DNA of 37,601 nucleotides from Nitrospira sp. (GTDB taxonomy: Bacteria > Nitrospirota > Nitrospiria > Nitrospirales > Nitrospiraceae), in assembly GCA_021323395.1 (NCBI GenBank), contig JAJONL010000026.1, forward strand, positions 1 through 37,601, in the 5' to 3' direction. Made by a program: the position numbers and the translations under genes. Below, one piece after another: positions 25,019-33,348 of this stretch (the stretch's first letter is position 1; the number at the start of each line of letters is the position of its first letter). The notes beneath the pieces were generated by a model that did no database searches, was not told where the DNA came from, and saw only the letters and a program-made list of their open reading frames with translations.

Positions 25019-25603
25019 ATGCCGCTTCGTTCACCAACATTTAATATTCTATTGTTTAGCGCCGACAGCGAGATCCAGGCCCACTATCGAGGTCTTTTTG
25101 GCGAGCAGGCCATTACACTCGGCCAGGATGGATTAGCGCTGCCCAAAGACTATTCCAAGCGCGGTTATGACGCCGTGATCGTCGAATCCAAGGGACCGTC
25201 TCCGTCAGAAATCGGAAAATTGTTCGCAACGATTGATCCGGCGCATACACTCCTCTTGGTCGGGTCTCGAAGCGTTTTGAAACGGACGGCCGCGCTTCTG
25301 CAGAGCGCCAAAACATTCAAGCTGGACACCCCGCTGTCCAACGGGGCGGGGCAATCGGTCTGTCTGGAATCCTATTTGGAACATAAAGTCGGGGATTTCG
25401 TGAAGGGGATGCGGAACGGATCCGGCAGAAATCTCCATCCGATGTTGATTGCCGCCGTCGAGCGTCCGTTGATCCTGCTGACCCTACGGGAGACCAAAGG
25501 CAATCAAATCCAAGCCGCGGAACTATTGGGCCTGAATCGGAATACCCTGAGGAAAAAGATTCTTGATCTTCGTATCCCGGTGAAACGGGCAAGGGCCAAC
25601 TAG
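25019..25603 (+). CDS. Fis-type HTH regulator with receiver-like N-terminus
   Basis: This 194-residue protein ends in a clear Fis-type helix-turn-helix (about 155-188, RETKGNQIQAAELLGLNRNTLRKK), very close to the C-terminus of E. coli Fis and of NtrC-class activators. The first 110 residues have the alternating pattern of a response-regulator receiver (NILLFSADSE, then YDAVIVESKGP). The position of the phosphorylated Asp carries Glu56 instead, and the acidic pair is reduced. There is no AAA+ domain, so it should not activate sigma-54 promoters by itself. No Shine-Dalgarno sequence precedes the ATG and the leader is short. It is divergent from the sulfur operon, and an HU gene follows. Confidence 0.78.
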   Translation: MPLRSPTFNILLFSADSEIQAHYRGLFGEQAITLGQDGLALPKDYSKRGYDAVIVESKGPSPSEIGKLFATIDPAHTLLLVGSRSVLKRTAALLQSAKTFKLDTPLSNGAGQSVCLESYLEHKVGDFVKGMRNGSGRNLHPMLIAAVERPLILLTLRETKGNQIQAAELLGLNRNTLRKKILDLRIPVKRARAN

Positions 25604-25700
25604 CCCGGCGCACTTCGGAACCCATCAGCACCTCAATTGGGATCATACAGCCAGTCAGCCTACGCATCGACAGGTCGCCAATCACAACTGGAGGGAGCCA

Positions 25701-25979
25701 ATGACCAAAGAAGAATTGATTGCGAAGATGGCCAACAGTGCCGGAATTACCAAAGTCGCAGCGACGGTGGCACTCGAAGCTTTCACCGGAGCGGTCACCA
25801 CCTCGCTCAAGAAAGGCAAGCGCGTCACATTAGTCAATTTTGGCACATTTACCATCTCAAAACGGAAGGCCCGAATGGGGAGAAATCCGCGAACCGGCGA
25901 AGCGTTAAAGATTCCCGCCGCCCGCATTCCCAAATTCTCGGCAGGCAAAGAGCTCAAGGCAGCCGTCAAGCAGTCGTAG
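25701..25979 (+). CDS. hup: HU-family DNA-binding protein
   Basis: This 92-residue protein has the HU/IHF signature: MTKEELIAKMA, NFGTFTISKR, the beta-arm GRNPRTGEALKIP with the intercalating proline, and the end GKELKAAV. It bends DNA and helps compact the nucleoid. It differs from the IHF-like protein at 1371 in the arm and dimer helix, so the two are separate family members. GGAGGGAG before the ATG is a strong ribosome site. It lies 97 bases after the Fis-type gene, with no clear promoter in between. Confidence 0.92.
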   Translation: MTKEELIAKMANSAGITKVAATVALEAFTGAVTTSLKKGKRVTLVNFGTFTISKRKARMGRNPRTGEALKIPAARIPKFSAGKELKAAVKQS

Positions 25980-26059
25980 CCCTTTAGAAGCGACAAGGTG
26001 AATTCTGATGCCCCTTCGCGTTGAAGGCCGAAGGAAAAGCTTGTCTGCCGTCTCATTCC

Positions 26060-26089
26060 TTGACACCCCAGGTTACGCTGTATTAGCAT
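26060..26089 (+). promoter_or_regulatory. promoter of tRNA-Val / thrS operon
   Basis: TTGACA (26060-26065) is a perfect -35 box. Possible -10 boxes are TAGCAT (26084-26089, 18-base spacer) and TATTAG (26081-26086, 15-base spacer). The first would start transcription about five bases before the tRNA. No separate promoter can exist between the tRNA and thrS because they overlap. Confidence 0.55.
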
Positions 26090-26100
26090 CGCCGGGCGAT

Positions 26101-26175
26101 AGGCGCGTAGCTCAGGGGGAGAGCGCTACCTTGACACGGTAGAGGTCGACGGTTCAAGACCGTCCGCGCCTACCA
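26101..26175 (+). tRNA. tRNA-Val (anticodon GAC)
   Basis: The acceptor stem pairs AGGCGCG (26101-26107) with CGCGCCT (26165-26171), followed by discriminator A and an encoded CCA (26173-26175). The D arm is GCTC/GAGC. The anticodon arm CTACC-TTGACAC-GGTAG shows anticodon GAC. The T arm carries GGTTCAAGAC. The length is 75 nt with CCA. The last A of CCA (26175) is the first base of the thrS start codon. Confidence 0.96.
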
Positions 26176-28121
26176 TGTTCATCCACATCACCCTTCCTGA
26201 CGGAACTCGCAAACAAGTACCAGCAGGATACTCTGTTCGAGATGCCCTCACAGCAACCGGGGAACGTCTCGATGCCAAGGTGCTTGCCGCCAAGGTCAAT
26301 GGCGAGCCGGTGGACCTGTCACGCCCGCTGAACCATGACGCCACGATCGAACCCTTGACCTTTGAGTCTGCTGAGGGACGAGAAGTCTACCGCCATAGCA
26401 GCACTCACATCATGGCGCAGGCGGTGAAGGAAGTGTTTCCGACCGCGCAGTTGACGATCGGCCCGGCATTGGACGAAGGCTTTTATTATGATTTCGCGTT
26501 CGAGCGCCCCTTTACTCCTGAAGATCTGGAAAAGATAGAAGCGCGGGCCAAAGAGATCATGAAACGTGGCCTGACCGTCACGAGATCAGAACTTTCCAAA
26601 CAGGACGCCATCAAGTTTTTTCAGGGCCGCGGAGAAGCGTACAAGGTTGAATTGATCCAAGGTTTCGATGACCAATTGCCCATATCACTCTACAGCCAAG
26701 GCGAGTTCGTCGATCTCTGCCGGGGACCGCACCTCCCCACCACCGGTCATGTCGGGGCATTCAAGCTCCTGTCGACCGGGGGTGCCTATTGGCGTGGCGA
26801 TGAGCGCAACCCAATGTTGCAACGGGTGTACGGCACCTCATTCCCCACGCAAAAAGAATTGGACGCGCATCTTGCGAAATTAGAAGAGATCAAGCGTCGA
26901 GACCACCGAAAACTCGGTAAAGAACTCGACCTGATTTCCACGCAGGACGAGATCGGTCCGGGCCTGGTCCTGTGGCACCCCAAGGGATCGCTCATCCGGT
27001 TGCTCATCGAAAATTTCTGGCGGGAACAACATCTCAAGGACGGCTACGAGCTCGTCTATTCGCCGCATGTCGCTCGGTTAGACCTGTGGAAAACCAGCGG
27101 CCACGTGGACTATTACCGCGAAAACATGTTCGCCACCATGCAGATCGAGGGCAGCGAATATCAGCTCAAGCCCATGAACTGCCCTTTCCATATCATGATC
27201 TACAAGTCGCATTTACGAAGTTATCGGGACTTGCCGATCCGGTATGGAGAACTGGGCACTGTGTATCGGTATGAACGGACCGGTGTGCTGCACGGCCTGC
27301 TTCGCGTCCGTGGATTTACCCAAGACGATGCCCATCTGTTTTGCCGCCCGGATCAGATCGAGACCGAAGTCAGCCGCGTGTTGGACTTCACGTTTTTTAT
27401 CCTGGGCACGTTTGGCTTCACGGAGTTCGAGGTTTATCTCTCCACTCGTCCGGAAAAGTCCGTCGGGTCCGACGAGAACTGGACCCTGGCCACCACTGCC
27501 TTGGAAGCGGCGCTCAAAGGACGTGGAGTCGCGTACCAAGTGGACCCCGGTGAGGGCGTGTTTTATGGCCCCAAAATCGATATCAAGATCAAGGACGTCC
27601 TCGGCCGCTCTTGGCAATGTTCGACCATCCAAGTCGACTTCAACAATCCCGAGCGGTTCAAGCTGGCCTATACGGGAGAGGACGGCAAGTATCATCAGCC
27701 GATCATGATCCATCGCGCGCTCATGGGTTCGATTGAGCGGTTTTTTGGCATTCTCATCGAACATTACGCCGGCGCCTTTCCGCTGTGGCTGGCTCCGGTG
27801 CAAGTAGTGGTGCTCACGATCACGGACAAGCAACATGAATGTGCGGCCAGGATCGTCTCCGAACTCAAAGGCCATGGGTACCGAGTCGAAGCGGATGTTC
27901 GGAACGAGAAGATCGGGTTTAAGATCCGCGAAGCGGAAAAGAACAAGATTCCCTACATGCTGGTGGTCGGAGAGAAGGAAGTGCAGAGCGGCACGGTCGC
28001 CGTCCGCGGCCGAAGCGGTGCGAATCACGGCACGATGCCGATCGAGGGCTTGCTCGCCCTTCTGCAAACGGAAACCAATCAAGTATTACGTGAAACGGCA
28101 ACCCACTCACAAACGAGGTGA
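26175..28121 (+). CDS. thrS: threonyl-tRNA synthetase
   Basis: This 648-residue enzyme has a TGS domain (about 1-62), an editing domain with HSSTH (His74, His78) plus Cys182 and His186 in LCRGPH, and a class II catalytic core. The zinc ligands Cys336 (MNCPFH) and His387 keep the same 51-residue spacing as in E. coli. Motif 3 is HRALMGSIERF and a C-terminal anticodon-binding domain follows. It charges tRNA-Thr and removes mischarged serine. MFIHITLPDG is the normal family beginning and no nearby Met could replace it, so the ATG at 26175 is very likely real. It shares its A with the tRNA-Val CCA, and any ribosome site would lie inside the tRNA. Confidence 0.96.
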   Translation: MFIHITLPDGTRKQVPAGYSVRDALTATGERLDAKVLAAKVNGEPVDLSRPLNHDATIEPLTFESAEGREVYRHSSTHIMAQAVKEVFPTAQLTIGPALDEGFYYDFAFERPFTPEDLEKIEARAKEIMKRGLTVTRSELSKQDAIKFFQGRGEAYKVELIQGFDDQLPISLYSQGEFVDLCRGPHLPTTGHVGAFKLLSTGGAYWRGDERNPMLQRVYGTSFPTQKELDAHLAKLEEIKRRDHRKLGKELDLISTQDEIGPGLVLWHPKGSLIRLLIENFWREQHLKDGYELVYSPHVARLDLWKTSGHVDYYRENMFATMQIEGSEYQLKPMNCPFHIMIYKSHLRSYRDLPIRYGELGTVYRYERTGVLHGLLRVRGFTQDDAHLFCRPDQIETEVSRVLDFTFFILGTFGFTEFEVYLSTRPEKSVGSDENWTLATTALEAALKGRGVAYQVDPGEGVFYGPKIDIKIKDVLGRSWQCSTIQVDFNNPERFKLAYTGEDGKYHQPIMIHRALMGSIERFFGILIEHYAGAFPLWLAPVQVVVLTITDKQHECAARIVSELKGHGYRVEADVRNEKIGFKIREAEKNKIPYMLVVGEKEVQSGTVAVRGRSGANHGTMPIEGLLALLQTETNQVLRETATHSQTR

Positions 28122-28124
28122 CCT

Positions 28125-28631
28125 ATCGTCCCTAAATTACGTGTAAACCGGGAAATCAGGATTCGGGAGGTTCGAGTCATTGGTCCGGAAGGCGAGCAAT
28201 TAGGAATACTGCCGACCGCAGAGGCCTTCAGTAAGGCACAGGAAGGGGGCTATGACCTGGTTGAAGTCGCCCCCACGTCCCAGCCGCCGGTTTGCCGCAT
28301 CATGGACTATGGGAAATATAAATTCGAGCTGAGCAAAAAAGATCATCAAAGCCGACGTCACCAGAAGTCTACGCAGGTGAAAGAGATCAAGCTTCGGCCA
28401 CGCACCGATAAGCACGATCTCGAAATCAAGATCCGACAAATCAAGGAATTTCTGGCGGACGGCAACAAGACCAAAGTGACGCTGACCTATCGTGGTCGAG
28501 AGATGGCGAATCAGGAAATGGGTCGGACGATCATGACGAGCGTGATTCAGCAATGTACGGAAGCGGGCACCGTGGAGTTTGCGCCGAGAATGGAAGGGCG
28601 GAGCCTGATCATGATTTTGGCTCCCAAATAG
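28125..28631 (+). CDS. infC: translation initiation factor IF-3, starting at AUC
   Basis: This 168-residue protein has the IF-3 N-domain ([37 protein letters not shown]), a basic linker, and the C-domain [17 protein letters not shown] through [13 protein letters not shown]. No ATG, GTG or TTG fits the beginning. The frame is closed upstream by the thrS TGA (28119-28121), and the N-terminal homology starts three bases later at ATC (28125-28127), with GAGGTGA just before it. IF-3 genes are known to use AUU/AUC/AUA starts, which IF-3 itself discriminates against (autoregulation). Taking the first ATG at 28302 would cut off 59 conserved residues. Confidence 0.93.
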   Translation: MVPKLRVNREIRIREVRVIGPEGEQLGILPTAEAFSKAQEGGYDLVEVAPTSQPPVCRIMDYGKYKFELSKKDHQSRRHQKSTQVKEIKLRPRTDKHDLEIKIRQIKEFLADGNKTKVTLTYRGREMANQEMGRTIMTSVIQQCTEAGTVEFAPRMEGRSLIMILAPK

Positions 28632-28645
28632 TGCGCCCTGCGCAC
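28631..28645 (+). other. hairpin between infC and rpmI
   Basis: GTGCGC (28631-28636) and GCGCAC (28640-28645) form a perfect 6-bp stem with a CCT loop right at the infC stop codon, 21 bases before the rpmI start. L20 represses rpmI-rplT in several bacteria through leader structures. This one is short, and that role is unproven. Confidence 0.3.
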
Positions 28646-28666
28646 ACAAGGAAGGATGAGACGACC

Positions 28667-28864
28667 ATGAAAGTGAAAATGAAAACGCACAGCGGCGCTA
28701 AAAAGCGGTTCCGGCGTACGGGATCCGGAAAATTGGTCCGTCGAAAGGCCGGACGCCGGCATTTGCTGACTGGGAAAGCGCGAGACCGGAAGCGGCGGTT
28801 GAAAGGAACGGTCGAGGTGTCCTCGACCATGACCATGGCGTTAAACCGTATCCTTCCTCAATAA
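28667..28864 (+). CDS. rpmI: 50S ribosomal protein L35
   Basis: This 65-residue basic protein begins [18 protein letters not shown] and carries [13 protein letters not shown], the hallmark of L35, with the usual length. The ATG at 28667 follows AAGGAAGGATGAG, a good ribosome site. An upstream in-frame ATG at 28553 lies within infC and would add non-homologous residues. The position between infC and rplT is the standard one. Confidence 0.97.
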   Translation: MKVKMKTHSGAKKRFRRTGSGKLVRRKAGRRHLLTGKARDRKRRLKGTVEVSSTMTMALNRILPQ

Positions 28865-28910
28865 CGACGATGAAGATGTTGCGAACGGGATTTGAAAGGA
28901 GCAGTGACCC

Positions 28911-29279
28911 ATGCCTCGTACAAAAGGTGGTCCCAAAACACGACAGCGGCGGAAGAAACGCCTGAAACTGGCCAAAGGCCAGTTCGGAGCAAAGAGCCGG
29001 TTGTTTCGAACAGCAACCGAGTCGGTCGATAAGGGGCAGGCCTATGCCTATGTCGGACGCAAGAATCGCAAACGCGACTTTCGCCAACTGTGGATTGCCC
29101 GCATCAGCGCTGCGACCCGCATGCATGGAATGGCCTACAGCCGCTTCATGAATGCCCTTCGTAAGGCCAATATTCTCTTAGATCGAAAAGTTCTGTCCGA
29201 TATGGCGATCAAGGATATGGCAGGATTCGAGAAGCTCGTCGGAGTGGCGAAGCAACAACTCACACCCGCGACCAGCTAA
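28911..29279 (+). CDS. rplT: 50S ribosomal protein L20
   Basis: This 122-residue protein has an extended basic N-terminus (KTRQRRKKRLKLAKGQFG), then GRKNRKRDFRQLWIARI and the globular C-domain (NALRKANILLDRKVLSDMA). All are typical of L20 at its usual length. It binds 23S rRNA early in 50S assembly and represses its own operon in E. coli and Bacillus. AAAGGAG lies eleven bases before the ATG. It is the last gene of the thrS-infC-rpmI-rplT group. Confidence 0.97.
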   Translation: MPRTKGGPKTRQRRKKRLKLAKGQFGAKSRLFRTATESVDKGQAYAYVGRKNRKRDFRQLWIARISAATRMHGMAYSRFMNALRKANILLDRKVLSDMAIKDMAGFEKLVGVAKQQLTPATS

Positions 29280-29302
29280 CGTTTGCGATACGCCGACAGC
29301 CT

Positions 29303-29341
29303 GTGACGGGAAAGTCCTGATCGATCGGATTTTCCCGTCAC
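29303..29341. terminator. hairpin between convergent rplT and pheT
   Basis: GTGACGGGAAA (29303-29313) pairs perfectly with TTTCCCGTCAC (29331-29341), an 11-bp stem with inner TCC/GGA pairing in the loop. It lies between the ends of two convergent operons and overlaps the pheT stop codon. No T-run follows on either strand, so it may act as a bidirectional barrier or mRNA stabiliser as well as a terminator. Confidence 0.5.
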
Positions 29342-31056
29342 GCTTCATCCAGCAGCCGGTCAATCTCCAGCTCCAACGCGACGGTCGGCACCCCTATTTG
29401 CCAGTGGTCCAGCACCGCGGGATGCACCTCTCCCAACAGCCCCATCGTTCGACCATTGCAAACGATTCTTCCCGCTCGGCCGTCGAGAAATGATGGATGG
29501 ACCAGCGGCTCCAGGGCAAAAGGACGATCCAGGTAATACAGCAGCAGATCGAGGCAGGAATGAATTTCTGAAAAATTGGCCTCGGCATGGGCAATCACCG
29601 CCCCCAGCATCGTCACGGTGCGAGATCCCACGTCCACAACCTTATCAGGAACCGCCACCTCCCCGACCTCGAACAGGCGGTGGGGATAAAACGCGCGGCT
29701 TGAATTTGTCTCCACCTGCAGCAGCGATGGAGTGATCCATTGGCGCAGGCAGGAGTAACTGAGCGACATCACGTTATCCACTTCCACAACGTTCGCCCAC
29801 TCCGTACCATCCAGCCGCATCCTGGTGCAGAAGTCCTGGTGAGAACCCATGATATTGGAGATGATTTCCTGGAACTCCATGCCCACCATGAGATGACGCA
29901 CTCGGTCGGCCATCTGCTCCAAGCGTGACAGGCCGCCGACCGTGAATTGAGACGGCATCACCGGCGCAAAGCGCGCGTACCCTTGGCTGATCGCCACATC
30001 CTCCACTACGTCGACGGTCTGCAGGAGATCGTTTCGATAGGGCGGGAGCTGAACCGTTAACTTCTTCCCGACAGACTTCACCTCATAACCATAGGACTTC
30101 AGCGCCGCAGCCACCTCTTGCCCACCCAAGGCTTCTCCCAAGGCCGATTCAATAGCTTTGAGGGGAATCGAGCGAGGCTTCCCAAAATCGATGGGAGTAT
30201 TCCATCGCCGGCCAAAGGTCGTTTTCACCGGTGACTGGATCTCTACCGGCGTAATCACCGCACCACGATCGGCCAGATTGGCAGCAAATATATTCAGCGC
30301 CAAAGCGACCATCGGGAGATCGGTCCCCGTGACCTCGACGAATAGTTCGTGATCCCCAACCTGAACCTCGCCGACTTCCCGACTGTTGATGATTGGAGGA
30401 AACGATAACACTTGTCCCTTGGCATCCCGCAGCACCGGAAGGCGATCATGGCTCCCCACGATGGCCCCATACTCCACGCCCTTGGGATGAACCATGAGAA
30501 TTTCCCGCAATGTCAACAGCGTCTCCATCCCAAGCGGGGTAAACTTCACATCATCCGGTTTCACGAGGTCATACGAGACGGGAAAGCGGATGGGCGCCAA
30601 GCGGTACAATCCAATGGACACCGTTCGCCGCTTGCGCCCGAAAATATCGGCGAGCTTTTCCTGCGTCTGAATAAGTTGCGTCAGGCCAGTGGCCGTTACC
30701 CTGTAACCCACCGCCGCGCAGGCGGCGACGTAGGGGCGAATCTTCTCCATACCCGGCGCCACGAGCAATTTGCCGATCACAGGCTTCTGTTTGTCGAAGA
30801 AAGAATAGGGAATCGCCGCCCCGCGCTGCTTGATTCGAATCTGTCTGGCAATGCCTTCGCAACACCACAGGTCCGGCCGGTTGCTGTCCTGTAGCTCGAT
30901 GCGTAATTCACCCGTCTCCGGGTTGTGCCCCTTCAACTCTCCCTTCACCAGCATCAGCCAGTCTTCAAGCTGATCGGGTGGAATTCGATCGGCTGTCTCG
31001 CCTGGCCCGGCAATCAGGGCTTCGAGGTCTTCTCGTTGCACAGCGATAGTCGGCAT
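29338..31056 (-). CDS. pheT: phenylalanyl-tRNA synthetase beta subunit, archaeal/eukaryotic type
   Basis: This 572-residue protein is about 230 residues shorter than the usual bacterial PheT (about 800 aa). It begins directly with MPTIAVQREDLEAL and the motif DSNRPDLW, as archaeal and eukaryotic beta subunits do. The EMAP-like tRNA-binding domain at the N-terminus and the ferredoxin-like anticodon-binding domain at the C-terminus of bacterial PheT are both missing. It carries the B3/B4 editing region (about 100-260), B5, and a catalytic-like C-terminal domain. The partner alpha subunit, upstream by 12 bases, is of the same type. Archaeal-type PheRS is known in spirochetes, so transfer into bacteria has precedent. 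Confidence 0.9.
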   Translation of the reverse strand: MPTIAVQREDLEALIAGPGETADRIPPDQLEDWLMLVKGELKGHNPETGELRIELQDSNRPDLWCCEGIARQIRIKQRGAAIPYSFFDKQKPVIGKLLVAPGMEKIRPYVAACAAVGYRVTATGLTQLIQTQEKLADIFGRKRRTVSIGLYRLAPIRFPVSYDLVKPDDVKFTPLGMETLLTLREILMVHPKGVEYGAIVGSHDRLPVLRDAKGQVLSFPPIINSREVGEVQVGDHELFVEVTGTDLPMVALALNIFAANLADRGAVITPVEIQSPVKTTFGRRWNTPIDFGKPRSIPLKAIESALGEALGGQEVAAALKSYGYEVKSVGKKLTVQLPPYRNDLLQTVDVVEDVAISQGYARFAPVMPSQFTVGGLSRLEQMADRVRHLMVGMEFQEIISNIMGSHQDFCTRMRLDGTEWANVVEVDNVMSLSYSCLRQWITPSLLQVETNSSRAFYPHRLFEVGEVAVPDKVVDVGSRTVTMLGAVIAHAEANFSEIHSCLDLLLYYLDRPFALEPLVHPSFLDGRAGRIVCNGRTMGLLGEVHPAVLDHWQIGVPTVALELEIDRLLDEA

Positions 31057-31068
31057 CGTATGCTCGTC

Positions 31069-32613
31069 CTAAAAACTTCCGCGCATGGTGCGGATGAAAT
31101 CGAGATCCGCAGAGAACAGGTCACGGATGTCGTGAATGCCCAACGCCACCATCGCCATGCGATCGAGGCCCAGTCCCCAGGCAATGACCGGCACGGCCAC
31201 CCCAAGTGGGCAGGTCACTTCCGGTCGAAACAACCCGGCGCCACCCAGCTCCATCCAACCCAACTTGGGATGACGCACATGCATTTCGACAGAGGGCTCG
31301 GTGAAGGGGAAGTAGGCCGGCAGAAATTTGACCTCTTTGGCCTGCGCCACTTCCGTCGCAAACAGGTTCAGCAACCCAAGCAAGGTCCGAAAATTGATAT
31401 CAGCGCCTAACACAATTCCTTCCACCTGAAAAAAGTCGGTGGCATGGGTGGCATCGACCTGATCGTATCGAAAGCAACGCGCAATCGAAAAATACTTCCC
31501 CGGAACGGCGGCACCCCCGGCCAATGTACGGGCCGACACCGCCGTGCCTTGACTGCGCAAAACCAGACGCTTGGCGCGCTCCGCGTTAAAGGTATATCCC
31601 CACCCCGACGACTCGGCTCCCGTTCCCTGTTCATGCACCTGCGCGACACGCGTCAGATAGGGCTCGGCAATGGAGGGCGCATGGGTCGGGTTCTTCACGA
31701 AATACACATCGTGAATGTCGCGGGCCGGATGGAATTGCGGCATGAACAACGCATCCATATTCCAGAACTCGGTTTCGACGAGGGTCCCGCGCATCTCCTG
31801 AAACCCCATACTGACCAACTTCAGCTTGACGAGGTCGAGAAACTCTCGATAGGGATGCCGTTTCCCCGCGGCAATCCTCGGCGCCCGCAGGCTGATCGTA
31901 TATTTTCGGAATCGCTTGTTCCGCCAGGCACCCTCCTTGAGAAGGTCCGGCGTCAACTGCGAGACTTCTTCGGTCACCCCCTCTCGTGAGAGCTGCTGGG
32001 CCACAGCCTGCCCGCTGGTCGTCAGCAGGAACGACCGCGTGACTCGCTCGTCGATCCTGAATGGCTCTCGGGCATTCCCACGCTTCACGGCATGTTGCTG
32101 AAGAACATCCCGCAGCGGCTCGGCAAAAGTCTGCAGTTCCCGCTGCCCGCTCCGCAATTCCTGCAACAGGGCGCGCATGGCCTCCGCGGTGGGACTGGGC
32201 CGGCCGGTGCTTTCAATGCACCCCCCTTGCACGATCAGGATCGAGCCTTCTTTTTTAAGGCTCCCCACCGCCTTGCTGACATCCGACGGTTCGAGGCCTT
32301 GGTTGCACTGTATATCCTGAATCGTGAGGCGTTTTCCGGTCTGTCCGGCCTCTCGAGCTGCGGAGAGCACCCGCTCGATCGGGGAATATTTCTCAAAATA
32401 TAATTCGCCGATCGGCGTCAATGAAGCGAGATGCGCAACCGTTTCGGCATAAATCGCAATCAATGACTTGGCCAGCAGCCATTCGACAGCCATGCTCAGC
32501 TGGGATGGCTCCAACCCCGTGGACTCGGCAAGTTGATCAAGTGTGGGAGGCGAGTCTGGCTGTCGACTCAAGGCCAACAGCACGGTGCTTTCGAGGGGAT
32601 GAAGGTTATCCAT
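31069..32613 (-). CDS. pheS: phenylalanyl-tRNA synthetase alpha subunit, archaeal/eukaryotic type
   Basis: This 514-residue protein has two N-terminal winged-helix-like units (about 1-75 and 90-130, e.g. LDQLAESTGLEPSQLSMA and DVSKAVGSLKKEG) in place of the bacterial coiled coil. The class II catalytic core follows, with motif 2 FRYDQVDATHATDFFQVEG and motif 3 GLGLDRMAM. GGAGLFRPEVT is the archaeal/eukaryotic form; bacterial PheS carries a G-x-G-M-V-H-P form. The length also fits archaeal PheS (about 500 aa) and not the bacterial one (about 330-350). It charges tRNA-Phe together with PheT. It lies 30 bases downstream of rpe in an fmt-rsmB-rpe-pheST run. Confidence 0.92.
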   Translation of the reverse strand: MDNLHPLESTVLLALSRQPDSPPTLDQLAESTGLEPSQLSMAVEWLLAKSLIAIYAETVAHLASLTPIGELYFEKYSPIERVLSAAREAGQTGKRLTIQDIQCNQGLEPSDVSKAVGSLKKEGSILIVQGGCIESTGRPSPTAEAMRALLQELRSGQRELQTFAEPLRDVLQQHAVKRGNAREPFRIDERVTRSFLLTTSGQAVAQQLSREGVTEEVSQLTPDLLKEGAWRNKRFRKYTISLRAPRIAAGKRHPYREFLDLVKLKLVSMGFQEMRGTLVETEFWNMDALFMPQFHPARDIHDVYFVKNPTHAPSIAEPYLTRVAQVHEQGTGAESSGWGYTFNAERAKRLVLRSQGTAVSARTLAGGAAVPGKYFSIARCFRYDQVDATHATDFFQVEGIVLGADINFRTLLGLLNLFATEVAQAKEVKFLPAYFPFTEPSVEMHVRHPKLGWMELGGAGLFRPEVTCPLGVAVPVIAWGLGLDRMAMVALGIHDIRDLFSADLDFIRTMRGSF

Positions 32614-32643
32614 GAACCACGGTGCGGTCTGGCGCCTCCTCTA

Positions 32644-33348
32644 TCAATGAGCGGCTGTCACGCCGGTGACACGCGCGGCGGGTGGATGCCCGGCCCTCAA
32701 CGCTGTGATGGCTGCGGCATAATCATCCGTCGAGAACACGGCGGATCCTGCGACCAGCACCTCAGCGCCTGCTTCAAGGACGGCCTTGGCATTGTCCGGC
32801 TTGACGCCTCCATCTACCTCGAGGAGGGCACGACTGTGCGCGCGGTCGAGCATCCTGCGCACCTCGGCGATCTTCTCGAGCGACGAGGGAATGAATGTCT
32901 GACCACCGAACCCAGGACTGACCGACATGATGAGAATCAGGTCGGCATCACCAATGATTTCCGACAACATGACGGCCGGAGTGGCAGGATTTAACGTCAC
33001 GCCCGCCTTGACGCCCCGCTCTTTGATGGACTGAATCGTACGATGCAAATGCGGACAGGTTTCGACATGGACTGTGAGATAGTCGGCTCCCGCATCGGCG
33101 AATTCTCCGATAAAGGCATCGGGATTCGTAATCATCAGATGCACGTCCAGCGGCAACGTGGTCACCTTTCGTACGGCTTCGACGATCAGCGGGCCGACGG
33201 TCATATTCGGTACAAAGTGTCCGTCCATGACATCGATGTGCAGCCAATCGGCCCCTGCCTGCTCCGCCCGAGACACTTCGTCAGCAAGACGAGCAAAGTC
33301 CGCCGACAAAATGGACGGGGCGATACGAACGGTCCGGCCGGTGGTCAT
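32644..33348 (-). CDS. rpe: ribulose-phosphate 3-epimerase
   Basis: This 234-residue TIM-barrel protein begins IAPSILSADFARL and carries HIDVMDGHFVPNMTVGP (metal and catalytic residues), DVHLMI, SVSPGFGGQTF and EVDGGV. All are typical of Rpe. It interconverts ribulose-5-phosphate and xylulose-5-phosphate in the pentose phosphate and Calvin pathways. Its ATG overlaps the rsmB stop by four bases (ATGA), which indicates coupled translation. Pairing with rsmB is common in bacteria. Confidence 0.96.
   Translation of the reverse strand: MTTGRTVRIAPSILSADFARLADEVSRAEQAGADWLHIDVMDGHFVPNMTVGPLIVEAVRKVTTLPLDVHLMITNPDAFIGEFADAGADYLTVHVETCPHLHRTIQSIKERGVKAGVTLNPATPAVMLSEIIGDADLILIMSVSPGFGGQTFIPSSLEKIAEVRRMLDRAHSRALLEVDGGVKPDNAKAVLEAGAEVLVAGSAVFSTDDYAAAITALRAGHPPAARVTGVTAAH

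Noticed and set aside
26013-26036. CCTTCG/CGAAGG inverted repeat downstream of the HU gene
   Set aside because: There is a short stem with a 10-nt loop and no T-run. It may be a chance repeat and is not listed as a terminator.
27213-28082. Minus-strand open frame (289 codons) opposite thrS
   Set aside because: It is antisense to the conserved ThrRS catalytic domain, with no family resemblance.
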